Part shown: positions 18,401 to 25,772 of the stretch, piece by piece
How positions within the stretch are numbered: the first letter of the stretch is position 1
How the letters are laid out: each line of letters begins with the position of its first letter
Assembly: GCA_016714785.1 (NCBI GenBank)
Contig: JADKCC010000033.1
Span: forward strand, 62,001 to 126,000
Direction: 5' to 3'
Source: Saprospiraceae bacterium
Lineage (GTDB): Bacteria; Bacteroidota; Bacteroidia; Chitinophagales; Saprospiraceae
Length of the DNA stretch: 64,000 nt
Translations under genes and position numbers: made by a program
The notes under the pieces: model-generated
The model's database searches: none
Seen by the model: the letters and a program-made list of their open reading frames with translations, nothing else
Told to the model about the DNA's origin: nothing

Positions 18401-18599
18401 ATTAGCCCATCTAAACTCTCTTATGAATATGGGGATCAATGATTTTCCTCCTACATCCGCTATGTATGAAGTCAGAGATGAATTGGCTGAGCTGATAGAT
18501 GGTGAGCTCCATAAATGGTATGATGTAAAATCTAAAATGTTGGCAAACCTTAATATGATGATTAAAGAAAAGGAATTGGATGTGATAATTTTGAAGTAA
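15465..18599 (+). CDS. Exported Asp-box (BNR/VPS10-like) beta-propeller protein
   Basis: I use the ATG at 15465 because it places a signal peptide (MISTFSQLSRNLVTFILLVF, cleavage after LSAQ) at the N-terminus; an upstream frame opening adds 22 unlikely residues. The 1044-residue product begins LEWRHIGPFRGGRSCAVVG and carries at least 11 Asp-box repeats (S/T-x-D-x-G-x-T/S-W), among them SKDGGKSWNKV, STDSGETWTNI, TYDGGETWSTY and TRDGGKTWTDV. These build one or two sortilin-type propellers. A C-terminal helical region of about 150 residues follows. Proteins of this type are usually labelled glycosyl hydrolase or sialidase-like, but the sialidase Arg triad cannot be confirmed, so the activity is open. 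No T9SS tail is visible. Confidence 0.8.
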   Translation: MISTFSQLSRNLVTFILLVFVSYLSAQKASNSNQNSQTAIDQKLYSSLEWRHIGPFRGGRSCAVVGVPGKPNLFYFGATGGGVWKTENGGRNWANISDGYFGGSIGSITVSPSDHNVIYVGGGEKTVRGNVSYGSGLWKTEDAGQTWTSCGLTTSRHITRVRVHPTDPNIVYAAVLGDLFKDSQDRGVYKSKDGGKSWNKVLFVNPSAGAIDLCMDPTNHRILYASTWNVRRTPYSLSSGGEGSALWKSTDSGETWTNISSAEGLPKGTWGISGIAVAHQNNQKLYAIIENDNGGVYRSLDGGKSWEKTNEDRSLRQRAWYYTRIYTDTKNDDILYVLNVDYHRSTDGGKTFKAYDSPHGDHHDLWIAPENSDRMIIADDGGAQVTYDGGETWSTYHNQPTSQFYRVVTDNHFPYRIYVAQQDNSTLRIAHRTTGNAITEEDWEETAGGESAHIAIDPLNNDIVYGGSYDGFLTRVNHKTGSVRGINVWPDNPMGHGAEGMKYRFQWNFPIFFSRHNPKKLYAASNHLHVTEDEGHTWSLVSPDLTRNEKEKLGSSGGPITKDNTSVEYYATIFAVNESPISEGLIWAGSDDGRINLTRDGGKTWTDVTSTLMPKYLMFNSVEPSKFDPAVCYVAGTMYKSGDFMPYLFVTYDYGKSWKKIVNGIPEEYFTRVVREDQTVKGLLYAGTEKGMFVSYDDGINWHPFQLNLPIVPITDLTIKNNNLIAATQGRSLWILDDLTLIHQAMIKKTADKITLFKPMDSYRIGGGQKKDSKTEGTNHPGGVMTHFYIPTYDEKKDTISLTYFNDIGDTIRTYSNHSKEKNDQLKIKSGGNMFTWRMDYQPAKKFEGMILWWGSLNGPIAKTGDYRVRLNVNKIMQEQTFKIIQSPVSEGSQEDIGKQFDFIKSINNKVTEAHQAIIDIRSMKTQVKAYTDKIADVAIKEFASRIDSIASEVEKNLYQTNNKSGQDPLNFPIKLTNKLAHLNSLMNMGINDFPPTSAMYEVRDELAELIDGELHKWYDVKSKMLANLNMMIKEKELDVIILK

Positions 18600-18744
18600 T
18601 GATTATATGTAAAGAAAATTGGATTCCAAATTTAATTAAAGTTAGGGTTACCAACCTCTGCGCTGGCTGCTTTCAATTCTTAAAATTTTGCCTTTCACTT
18701 TCTTTTTACCATAATAGCTATGTAGTCACAAATAAAATGATTTT

Positions 18745-19188
18745 ATGAAATTCAGACAACTAACCATAGAGGAATTAGAGGCTCTTAAGGATGAGTTTGT
18801 GAAATTTCTAATTGTTCAGGGTATCGATGGAGCCGAATGGAGCCGAATTAAAGATAATGAACCTATGAGAACTATCAAGGTCATAGAACAGTTCAGTGAT
18901 ATGATATTTACAGATATTATTGCCAAAGTTAACCATATTGATTATTTTGACAAAAATAGCTTGAAGCTCTTTAAGTGCGAACTAGAAATGATTCATCTCG
19001 TCAATGTGGTGACATCTCAAGCTTATTGTGATTTAACAGATTTTTTACAGGGTTTAGCTAAAAACCCTCAAAATTTTGAAATACAAAAAGCATCAAAGGC
19101 ATATTTTCCAGATAGAGAAACAGAATTGTTTAATATGATCAACTTAGGAGGACTTGCCTCTGATGGCTCCATATTCGAGTCATTTTAA
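18745..19188 (+). CDS. DUF6495 family protein
   Basis: A 147-residue cytoplasmic protein. The N-terminus MKFRQLTIEELEALKDEFVK followed by FLIVQGIDGAEW is the recognisable opening of this Bacteroidota family, and the pattern IKVIEQFSDMIFTDIIAKVN with a downstream LKLFKCELEMIHLV strand fits the rest. There is no signal peptide and no catalytic motif. The function of the family is not known. It stands alone, 146 bases after the Asp-box gene on the same strand, so co-transcription is possible but no promoter was found to decide it. Confidence 0.75.
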   Translation: MKFRQLTIEELEALKDEFVKFLIVQGIDGAEWSRIKDNEPMRTIKVIEQFSDMIFTDIIAKVNHIDYFDKNSLKLFKCELEMIHLVNVVTSQAYCDLTDFLQGLAKNPQNFEIQKASKAYFPDRETELFNMINLGGLASDGSIFESF

Positions 19189-19346
19189 GTGTTCTGAAAA
19201 CCATTTATAATTGTCAACTTTGCCAGTAAAACCCAAAGACTAATTTCATTATTATTGAAAATCATATTAACAAAAAAGTCACAGTAGTTTGTAACTTTTA
19301 ATAAAACATTAACGTTATGAAAGCGATATATGCAACTAATAGGTTT

Positions 19347-19354
19347 TACCTTTG
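19347..19354 (+). promoter_or_regulatory. -7 box (TACCTTTG) of the 71-residue gene
   Basis: Exact TAnnTTTG match 23 bases ahead of the ATG at 19378. It is the main support for that short gene being real. Confidence 0.45.
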
Positions 19355-19377
19355 TCTTTAGATCACAATAAGTTTTT

Positions 19378-19593
19378 ATGAAACGGAATCTCAATACAAA
19401 ATCTTTTATTTTTCTACTAATTTTTTGTAGTTGTTTAAGTGCTGCTTACTTAGAGTATAACGACCCTAAATCAGCAATATTGTCAGACGGACACAGTTTT
19501 GTAGAGCATTATATCAAAGAAAACACCTACTTACCAGAAGTTAAATTTGTGAAAGAATTGCTACGAACTATTTTTAATGTTGTTAATGCATAA
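19378..19593 (+). CDS. Small protein with N-terminal membrane or signal segment, unknown
   Basis: A 71-residue reading frame with a charged start (MKRNLNTKS), a hydrophobic stretch at residues 10-24 (FIFLLIFCSCLSAAY) and a soluble tail rich in charged residues. The stretch could be a signal peptide (cleavage after LSA) or a lipoprotein signal using the Cys in CSC. A -7 box at a suitable distance supports expression. I recognise no homologue family. Confidence 0.45.
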   Translation: MKRNLNTKSFIFLLIFCSCLSAAYLEYNDPKSAILSDGHSFVEHYIKENTYLPEVKFVKELLRTIFNVVNA

Positions 19594-19811
19594 TGGCTAA
19601 GTTTTATCTTTATTCTGAATGATGCTATTGGTTTTTTGGCTATGGGTTTTAGTCCACAAAATTTGACAGTTGATCTAAAAATACTACTTATCCTAATCTT
19701 ATTTTGATTTCAATCGTTTATTGTTTGTTAAACAAATTTTAATTTGTTTTGTAATAGCTAATGTTAATTTGAATATCATTTTATTTATTCTTTAAATATA
19801 AATATTAACTT

Positions 19812-22151
19812 GTGAAATTATTAAGTTCCTTAATTTTTATTCTTTTATTTACTAGCCTTTCTGCTCAGACTAAATTCACCTTGAGTGGGTATGTCAAAGA
19901 TAAAGCAACTGGTGAAACGATGATAGGTGCCAATATTGTAAATGTCGATAATTTGGCCCAAGGAGTAACTACCAATACCTATGGATTTTATTCAATGACT
20001 TTGGACGCTGGAGTTTATAAAATTGGTGTTTCATATTTGGGGTACGAAAATCAATTTTTTGAAGTGGATTTAACAAAAAATGTTTCTTTGAATGTTGCGC
20101 TAAGTGAAGGAGTTTTAATAGAAGAAATTGTAATATCTGCAGACAAGGATGAACGTCGTAAAAATGTGGAAGGAACTCAAATGGGAACGGTGGAATTGCC
20201 CGTAGAGAATATCAAAAAGCTACCTGCTATTTTTGGTGAGGTGGATGTGTTAAAGGCTATACAATTACTACCAGGAGTACTTTCATCAGGTGAAGGAAAT
20301 GCTGGATTTTATGTACGAGGTGGAGGCCCGGATCAAAATCTCGTATTATTAGATGAAGCTGTTGTGTATAATGCAGGTCACATGTTGGGCTTTTTCTCTG
20401 TATTTAATGCAGATGCCCTAAAAAATACGACCCTGATCAAAGGAAGTATGCCAGCTAATTTTGGTGGAAGGTTGTCTTCTGTTTTGGATATACAAATGAA
20501 AGAAGGAAATGACAAACACTTTGCTGTAGAAGGTGGTATCGGTTTGATTTCATCAAGATTGACAGTACAAGGCCCAGTTGTAAAGGATAAAAGCTCATTC
20601 ATCATTTCAGGTAGGAGGACATATATTTTAGACTTGGTACAGCCTGCGCTAAAAGGTACTAACTTTGAAGGTACCAATTACTATTTTTATGACTTAAACA
20701 CCAAATGGAATTATACATTTTCAAATAAAAATAGGCTTTATTTTAGTGGGTATTTTGGAAATGATGTTTTGAAGTTTCGACAGCCCAATCGTGATTTTAA
20801 ATTCGATTTACCGTATGGCAATAAGACAGCAACTTTGAGATGGAATCATTTATTTTCTGAAAAGATGTTCATGAACGTTTCCGCTATATATAATGATTAT
20901 AGATTTCAGTTTTCAGGTGGTCAAGACGAGTTCGTATTCAAACTGTTTTCTGGGGTAGAAGACTGGAATTTAAAAGTAGATTTTGAGAGTTATCCTACTA
21001 CAAATCATACGATTAAATATGGTGTTAATTATATATATCATACATTGACACCTAATACTGCAAGTGCATCCAATGGTGAAGTAGATTTTAATACAACTTT
21101 TAAACCCAAATATGCCAATGAAGGTGCGATCTATTTGTTGGATGATATGAAGTTGGGGGCAAAATGGGCAATTAATACGGGTTTACGATTGAGCATTTTC
21201 CAACAAGTTGGACCTTACACATCTAAGCTGACAGGCGAAGAATATGGAAGATTTGAATCTGCAAAAACTTATGGAGGTATAGAGCCTAGATTTAGCTTAA
21301 ATTATAAAGCCAATGATAATCTTAGCTTTAAGACTGGGGTAGCACTTACCACACAGTATTTGCACTTAGTTTCCAATTCTTCGAGTACACTCCCTGCAGA
21401 CGTTTGGGTGCCTAGTACAGAGATCGTAAAACCACAAAGAGGCATACAATATGCATTAGGTATTTTTAAAAATCTAAGTAATGATATGTATGAAACTTCG
21501 TTTGAAATCTATTATAAAGATTTAATCAACCAAATAGATTACGCTGATAATTATGTTAATGACATCAGTAAGGAAGTGGAAGATGCTTTTGTCTTCGGAA
21601 AGGGTAGGGCTTATGGAGCAGAGGTTTTCTTGAAAAAAGCAAAAGGAAAACTGAATGGCTGGATTGGATATACCTTATCTAGGTCAGAACGATCCTTCGA
21701 AGACATAGAAGGTGGAAGGTGGTATCCTGCTGTCTATGATAGAACCAACGATATTTCTGTAGTAGCTAATTATAAACCAGCTAGAAAATGGGACTTTAGT
21801 GCCATCTTTATTTACGGAACTGGAAAATTATTTACACCAGTCAGAGGTTTCTTTTTCATAGAGCAAAACGTAAATTTGTTTTATGGACCACGCAATAGTG
21901 CTAGATTGGATGATTATCATAGGCTGGATTTATCAGCTACATACACACCTAGGCCGGATTCAAAGCGCAGATTCAAAGGAAGTTGGACCTTTTCTGTGTA
22001 CAATACTTATAATAGAAAAAATCCATTTTTTGTAAATTTTGACACAACTACAGATTTCCAAACAGGCAATAGTACAATTACAGGGACTAAAATCACCATT
22101 TTCCCTATTATACCAAGTATAACTTATAATTTTAAATGGAATCAAAAGTAG
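19812..22151 (+). CDS. TonB-dependent receptor with carboxypeptidase-like N-terminal domain
   Basis: A 779-residue outer-membrane receptor. It starts with GTG at 19812, directly giving the signal peptide MKLLSSLIFILLFTSLSAQ. Residues 22-100 are a CarboxypepD-regulatory-like domain (LSGYVKDKATGETMIGANIV). The plug follows, with GEVDVLKAIQLLPGVLSSGE and FYVRGGGPDQNLVLLDEAVV, and then a barrel. It is much shorter than SusC proteins and lacks their GVILITTKKG mark. The next gene, 41 bases downstream, encodes a DUF4249 lipoprotein, the standard partner of this receptor type. The substrate is unknown; peptide or siderophore-like compounds are possible. Confidence 0.9.
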   Translation: MKLLSSLIFILLFTSLSAQTKFTLSGYVKDKATGETMIGANIVNVDNLAQGVTTNTYGFYSMTLDAGVYKIGVSYLGYENQFFEVDLTKNVSLNVALSEGVLIEEIVISADKDERRKNVEGTQMGTVELPVENIKKLPAIFGEVDVLKAIQLLPGVLSSGEGNAGFYVRGGGPDQNLVLLDEAVVYNAGHMLGFFSVFNADALKNTTLIKGSMPANFGGRLSSVLDIQMKEGNDKHFAVEGGIGLISSRLTVQGPVVKDKSSFIISGRRTYILDLVQPALKGTNFEGTNYYFYDLNTKWNYTFSNKNRLYFSGYFGNDVLKFRQPNRDFKFDLPYGNKTATLRWNHLFSEKMFMNVSAIYNDYRFQFSGGQDEFVFKLFSGVEDWNLKVDFESYPTTNHTIKYGVNYIYHTLTPNTASASNGEVDFNTTFKPKYANEGAIYLLDDMKLGAKWAINTGLRLSIFQQVGPYTSKLTGEEYGRFESAKTYGGIEPRFSLNYKANDNLSFKTGVALTTQYLHLVSNSSSTLPADVWVPSTEIVKPQRGIQYALGIFKNLSNDMYETSFEIYYKDLINQIDYADNYVNDISKEVEDAFVFGKGRAYGAEVFLKKAKGKLNGWIGYTLSRSERSFEDIEGGRWYPAVYDRTNDISVVANYKPARKWDFSAIFIYGTGKLFTPVRGFFFIEQNVNLFYGPRNSARLDDYHRLDLSATYTPRPDSKRRFKGSWTFSVYNTYNRKNPFFVNFDTTTDFQTGNSTITGTKITIFPIIPSITYNFKWNQK

Positions 22152-22192
22152 CTATTAAATAAAAATGCTTTTTTAATCTTAAAATAAATGAT

Positions 22193-23131
22193 ATGACATA
22201 CATCAAATATATATTAATCGGTTTGACAATTTTGTTTTTTGCATCTTGCGAAGAAGAATACATCCCTGATACTAGCATTTCCGAACAAGAAATAGTTGTA
22301 GAAGGTTATATAGAAGTGGGCGAAGGTGCAAATCCCACTTTTGTAATTTTGACTAAAAGTATTCCATTTATTACTACAATTTCATCTGATAAGTTCACAG
22401 AGCTTTTTGTCAAAGGTGCTGAAGTCAGTGTTTTTGATGGTGATAAAACAGTAGCATTAACTGAGTTTTGTTTGACAGATGTACCAGAAGATCTAAAAGA
22501 GCAAGTATATGCAGTATTGGGATTAAATCCAGATTCAACGGTGGCAGATATTTGTGTATATGCGGATATTTTTGGGCAAATCAAAAAAGATTATGGTCGT
22601 AGATACGATCTTAAAATTAATACTGGGGATAAGACTTTGACAGCAACTACTACAGTGCCCCAATATGTTGATTTATACGATTTTATGTTTGACGATCCAC
22701 CTGGTGAACCCAACGACACATTGGCAGAGTTAATGGTAACAATTAACGATCCAGTGGGTGTAAAGAATTATTATCGTTATTTTACTGCTACAGGTAAAGA
22801 TAGACGATTTATTACACCCTTTGGCTCAGTCACTGATGATGCTATTTTTGATGGAAGGATATTTGATTTTCCGCTTCAGAAAGCTCAACGACGAGGCGGA
22901 GATTTTGACCCTGAAACATTTGGACTATACGAACGTAATGATAGTGTTTTTGTGAAGTGGTGCTCCATAGACAAAGCGCATTTTGACTTTTGGAATACGA
23001 GAGATTTTGCTGCTAGTAGTGGAGGACCTTTTTCATCCTACACACGAATTTCTACCAATATTCAAGGTGGGTTAGGTATTTGGGGAGGCTATGCAGTTAA
23101 AACTTATAATTTGTATTGTCCACCAAAGTAA
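22193..23131 (+). CDS. DUF4249 lipoprotein, partner of the TonB receptor
   Basis: A 312-residue protein with lipobox FFASC (Cys19). The mature N-terminus EIVVEGYIEVGEGANPTFVI followed by LTKSIPF is the hallmark of DUF4249, a beta-rich surface lipoprotein found after short TonB receptors. The two genes are 41 bases apart and share a terminator. Its role is probably ligand capture or gating of the receptor, as SusD does for SusC; that is inferred from gene order. Confidence 0.88.
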   Translation: MTYIKYILIGLTILFFASCEEEYIPDTSISEQEIVVEGYIEVGEGANPTFVILTKSIPFITTISSDKFTELFVKGAEVSVFDGDKTVALTEFCLTDVPEDLKEQVYAVLGLNPDSTVADICVYADIFGQIKKDYGRRYDLKINTGDKTLTATTTVPQYVDLYDFMFDDPPGEPNDTLAELMVTINDPVGVKNYYRYFTATGKDRRFITPFGSVTDDAIFDGRIFDFPLQKAQRRGGDFDPETFGLYERNDSVFVKWCSIDKAHFDFWNTRDFAASSGGPFSSYTRISTNIQGGLGIWGGYAVKTYNLYCPPK

Positions 23132-23206
23132 TTTTGTTAAGTTGTGTTTTTGGTCCACTAAATGTGATGTGTTTATTAGTTAAACTCAGTCAAGAAGTTT
23201 ACAATT

Positions 23207-23248
23207 AAAATAAAAGCGGAATGAGACAACTCAAACCGCTTTTATTTT
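23207..23248. terminator. Bidirectional terminator between DUF4249 and Omp28-type genes
   Basis: Perfect 13-base-pair stem AAAATAAAAGCGG/CCGCTTTTATTTT with a 16-base loop, located between convergent genes. A-rich on one side and T-rich on the other, so it works in both directions. Confidence 0.8.
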
Positions 23249-23272
23249 ATGTCAAAAAAGATATCGATAGAA

Positions 23273-23746
23273 TTATTTTATTACAATTTTTTCCGTTCTA
23301 GACCCTTGATTTGTTTTAATGTCTAAAAGGTACATTCCGCTGTTTAATAGCTGTAGTGGCATTGACAATAGATTCTCACCACTTAAATTTTCATAAGTTC
23401 GTGTTACAATTATCTGTCCTGAAATTGTCCTGAGAGAAACTACTACATCACTATTTTTAGTAAGGTTTATTTGTACGCTAGTCATATCTTCAGCTGGGTT
23501 TGGGTAAATATTTACTTGATCATTTGTCAATATTGTATTTTCAACGCCTACAGTAAAGCCTTTAGCAATGGCTTCGTCATATTTACTTGTCGATGCATTG
23601 ATATATGTTCCATCCATCAATACTATGGGAATAATATTCATATTTGCCGTTTTCCAAGCAGCATTTAAAGTAAAAGCAAAATTTAATAAAACTTTATCAC
23701 CTTTTTTATAAGTTCCTGAAAAATGAACTCGTAGATGAAGGTACAA
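23273..23746 (-). CDS. Omp28-type T9SS cargo, C-terminal part after a frameshift
   Basis: 157 codons in the +1 frame relative to the upstream part, with the two frames overlapping at 23706-23746. The true continuation begins at SGTYKKGDKVLLNFAFTLNA; the first nine residues from the ATG are an artefact of the wrong frame. The segment WKTANMNIIPIVLMDGTYIN is the typical Omp28 strand before the tail, and the last ~80 residues (VNIYPNPAEDMTS ... GMYLLDIKTNQG ... KIVIK) are a type A T9SS sorting domain. Without this part the protein cannot be exported by T9SS. Confidence 0.75.
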   Translation of the reverse strand: MYLHLRVHFSGTYKKGDKVLLNFAFTLNAAWKTANMNIIPIVLMDGTYINASTSKYDEAIAKGFTVGVENTILTNDQVNIYPNPAEDMTSVQINLTKNSDVVVSLRTISGQIIVTRTYENLSGENLLSMPLQLLNSGMYLLDIKTNQGSRTEKIVIK

Positions 23747-25280
23747 GTCCAGATATGGCTCTTGCTACATGGTCATAAGTCATTTGTGCAGCTGGTACTG
23801 GATTTGGCAATAACTCAAATCCTCCCATGATGCCATTTGTTCCGCCTGCATAAGCATTGGATTGATTGTAGGCTGATGTTGTACCTTTCACGCCATCTTC
23901 TGTCAAAACTAAATTTATGTTGAAATCTCCTGTTGCATCTTCTAAGAATTCAATTTCTGTAGAGACTAACAGTTCTTTGGAAGCAAGAGTATATTTAGCG
24001 CCAGTTGATATTGAAACCATAGCTGGCAATGTAATTTCTCTTAAAAAGGGACCTTCTGACGATGAAGGATCGATGACTTGATTTCTATTAATTTTACAAT
24101 TGGGAAAACCAGGGAAATCCATAAAACTATCGTATTCTACTATTCGCATTGGATTAGTGCCACCATTGTGGACTGCAATGGGAATAAAAGTGCCATGATA
24201 TGTTTCGGAATATCTATCCATAAAAACTGCGCCTCTTGGGCACCATTGACACCAAGGGCCTGTACCCTCTTCTACCAATACTGCTCTGTGTGGTGCAGCT
24301 GTGACTGCTGTTTGAATAAAATTTAAGATATTGTTACAAAACTCATCATCTGAGGATTTACCATTTACTTTTTCTAAAGTGACAATGATGGTATTTAATC
24401 CTTCTTTTAATGTGATTTCGGGTAATTTAAGTTTTTTAGATTGGCCTTTTTTTAGATTCAAATCATTTATTGTAACCGGCATATTTATTCCGTCAATTAG
24501 AACTGATATTTCAATGTTTTGTATGGTAGAATCACCAAAATTTTTGAATGTATATTCAGGTGTGTCTTTAGTATTAGTTAATATTCCTTTGGTCCATGTC
24601 AATTCTGAAATTCCCCCATCTAAAGCTAATTTTGGAGCGGATGCATTGTAGCTGTAACTTACATCATCCACATAATATAAAGAGGTATTGCTAGTTGGGT
24701 AGTAATCTATGGATGCTATGCTATTTGTCGGGTTGGAGAATGCGCCTACACATGTTCCGTTAATTTTTACTTTCCATAAATTGGCAGTTAGATTGATATC
24801 AAATTCCACATCGAACCATTCATCGAGCGGAAATACTGCGTTTAATAGAGGGGCAGCGCTTCTAGTGAGCATCATATTCCCATTGGTATTGAAATTAGCA
24901 TCCATAGCCCAGGTTTGACCGATAGTCTGTGTAGCTTGGAAGTTAAAATAAGCATTTTTACCTGTTGGTACAAACAAACTCATTTTGAAATTAAAATTAC
25001 CCGTAGTATATTTTCCTCCAAATGGGAGCACTACATCGGTAGGTCCTCCTGAAGTAGAAGTACTTGAAATTTTTAAAGAATTTTTCCCACTTTTGGCTTT
25101 TTCATCCGTGACTTTAGCATCTTCAGTTGTACTTGGTTTATTAGTCCATGTGGTCCATTTCGGATTAGACCCAGCAATCCAAGCACCAGCAGGATATGCT
25201 TCGAAATCATCGCTAAAAGTAGCTTGTGAATGACTAAAAAGTGTGAAAAATAGAAGTGATAATGTAAACAATACTTTCAT
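23706..25280 (-). CDS. Omp28-related exported protein, N-terminal part before a frameshift
   Basis: A signal peptide (residues 1-19, cleavage after SHSQA) is followed by a jelly-roll domain at residues 22-212 (SDDFEAYPAGAW ... LYYVDDVSYSYN), a linker domain at ~215-325, and an Omp28 thioredoxin-like domain with EEGTGPWCQWCPRGAVFMD; the CxxC is Cys344-Cys347. The frame is lost after SSTSSF by one extra T in a TTTTT run (23719-23723; A on the plus strand). Removing it joins SSF to SGTYKK and restores 668 residues with a T9SS tail. Omp28 proteins are surface-exposed; the CxxC hints at a redox or disulfide role. The 13-mer TTAATTAACCAAA lies upstream. Confidence 0.82.
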   Translation of the reverse strand: MKVLFTLSLLFFTLFSHSQATFSDDFEAYPAGAWIAGSNPKWTTWTNKPSTTEDAKVTDEKAKSGKNSLKISSTSTSGGPTDVVLPFGGKYTTGNFNFKMSLFVPTGKNAYFNFQATQTIGQTWAMDANFNTNGNMMLTRSAAPLLNAVFPLDEWFDVEFDINLTANLWKVKINGTCVGAFSNPTNSIASIDYYPTSNTSLYYVDDVSYSYNASAPKLALDGGISELTWTKGILTNTKDTPEYTFKNFGDSTIQNIEISVLIDGINMPVTINDLNLKKGQSKKLKLPEITLKEGLNTIIVTLEKVNGKSSDDEFCNNILNFIQTAVTAAPHRAVLVEEGTGPWCQWCPRGAVFMDRYSETYHGTFIPIAVHNGGTNPMRIVEYDSFMDFPGFPNCKINRNQVIDPSSSEGPFLREITLPAMVSISTGAKYTLASKELLVSTEIEFLEDATGDFNINLVLTEDGVKGTTSAYNQSNAYAGGTNGIMGGFELLPNPVPAAQMTYDHVARAISGLVPSSTSSFFRNL

Positions 25281-25293
25281 TTGTAATATTTAA

Positions 25294-25306
25294 TTTGGTT
25301 AATTAA
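25294..25306 (-). promoter_or_regulatory. Leader 13-mer TTAATTAACCAAA ahead of the Omp28-type gene
   Basis: Exact copy on the minus strand, 13 bases ahead of the ATG at 25280. It is one of three copies in the window, all at this kind of distance from the start of an exported-protein gene. Confidence 0.45.
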
Positions 25307-25417
25307 TATTTGGACTATTTATAAAACTATGACGTAAATGTAGTGATATTTCAGAAAACACCAATATTTTCACTAAAATCTTATAGTATTTCTGAATTAT
25401 TTTTATTGAAGCTTATT

Positions 25418-25590
25418 TTGGTAAGCAGATGGATTTTTTCTCGATCACTAAATCTACTTACCAAAGAAGACGTGTTATTATGCCAAGTGGGAGAGAAGGG
25501 ATGCGGCTTAGCAAGCATGCCTTCTCTCCATACCTCCCAAAAGAGCATCGTCATTTCGACCATCGGGAGAAAACCCTTTTGGGTTTGGAA
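25418..25590. repeat. Interspersed repeat with two hairpins (25281-25772 has no gene)
   Basis: Within a 492-base gene-free stretch lies a block less AT-rich than its surroundings. Its first hairpin pairs TTGGTAAGCAGAT (25418-25430) with ATCTACTTACCAA (25452-25464). Its second pairs GGAGAGAAGGGATGC (25490-25504) with GCATGCCTTCTCTCC (25515-25529), 14 of 15 bases. The block ends with CGTCATTTCGACCATCGGGA, a phrase I associate with intergenic repeats of Bacteroidota genomes ('GTCATTTCGACC..GGGAG'). Short reading frames here are translations of the repeat. Other members lie outside the window, so membership is inferred. Confidence 0.5.
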
Positions 25591-25772
25591 AGTAAATGTA
25601 TATGTTCAAGTTTCAATCCCTCACATTGTTATTTGCACCCCTTTGAGATTATTGAATAAGAGGGGAAGTGTTTTTTCGTGTTTTAATATGATGTAAATCA
25701 ATCGGACAGGCGACCAAGAATATTTATCCTAAAGTTATAAACTTTGGATAACATGAGTTAGTGCTTTACTAT

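Noticed and set aside
25343..25696. Overlapping reading frames of 60-117 codons on both strands
   Set aside because: They are translations of the hairpin repeat at 25418-25590, with no promoter, start signal or domain.
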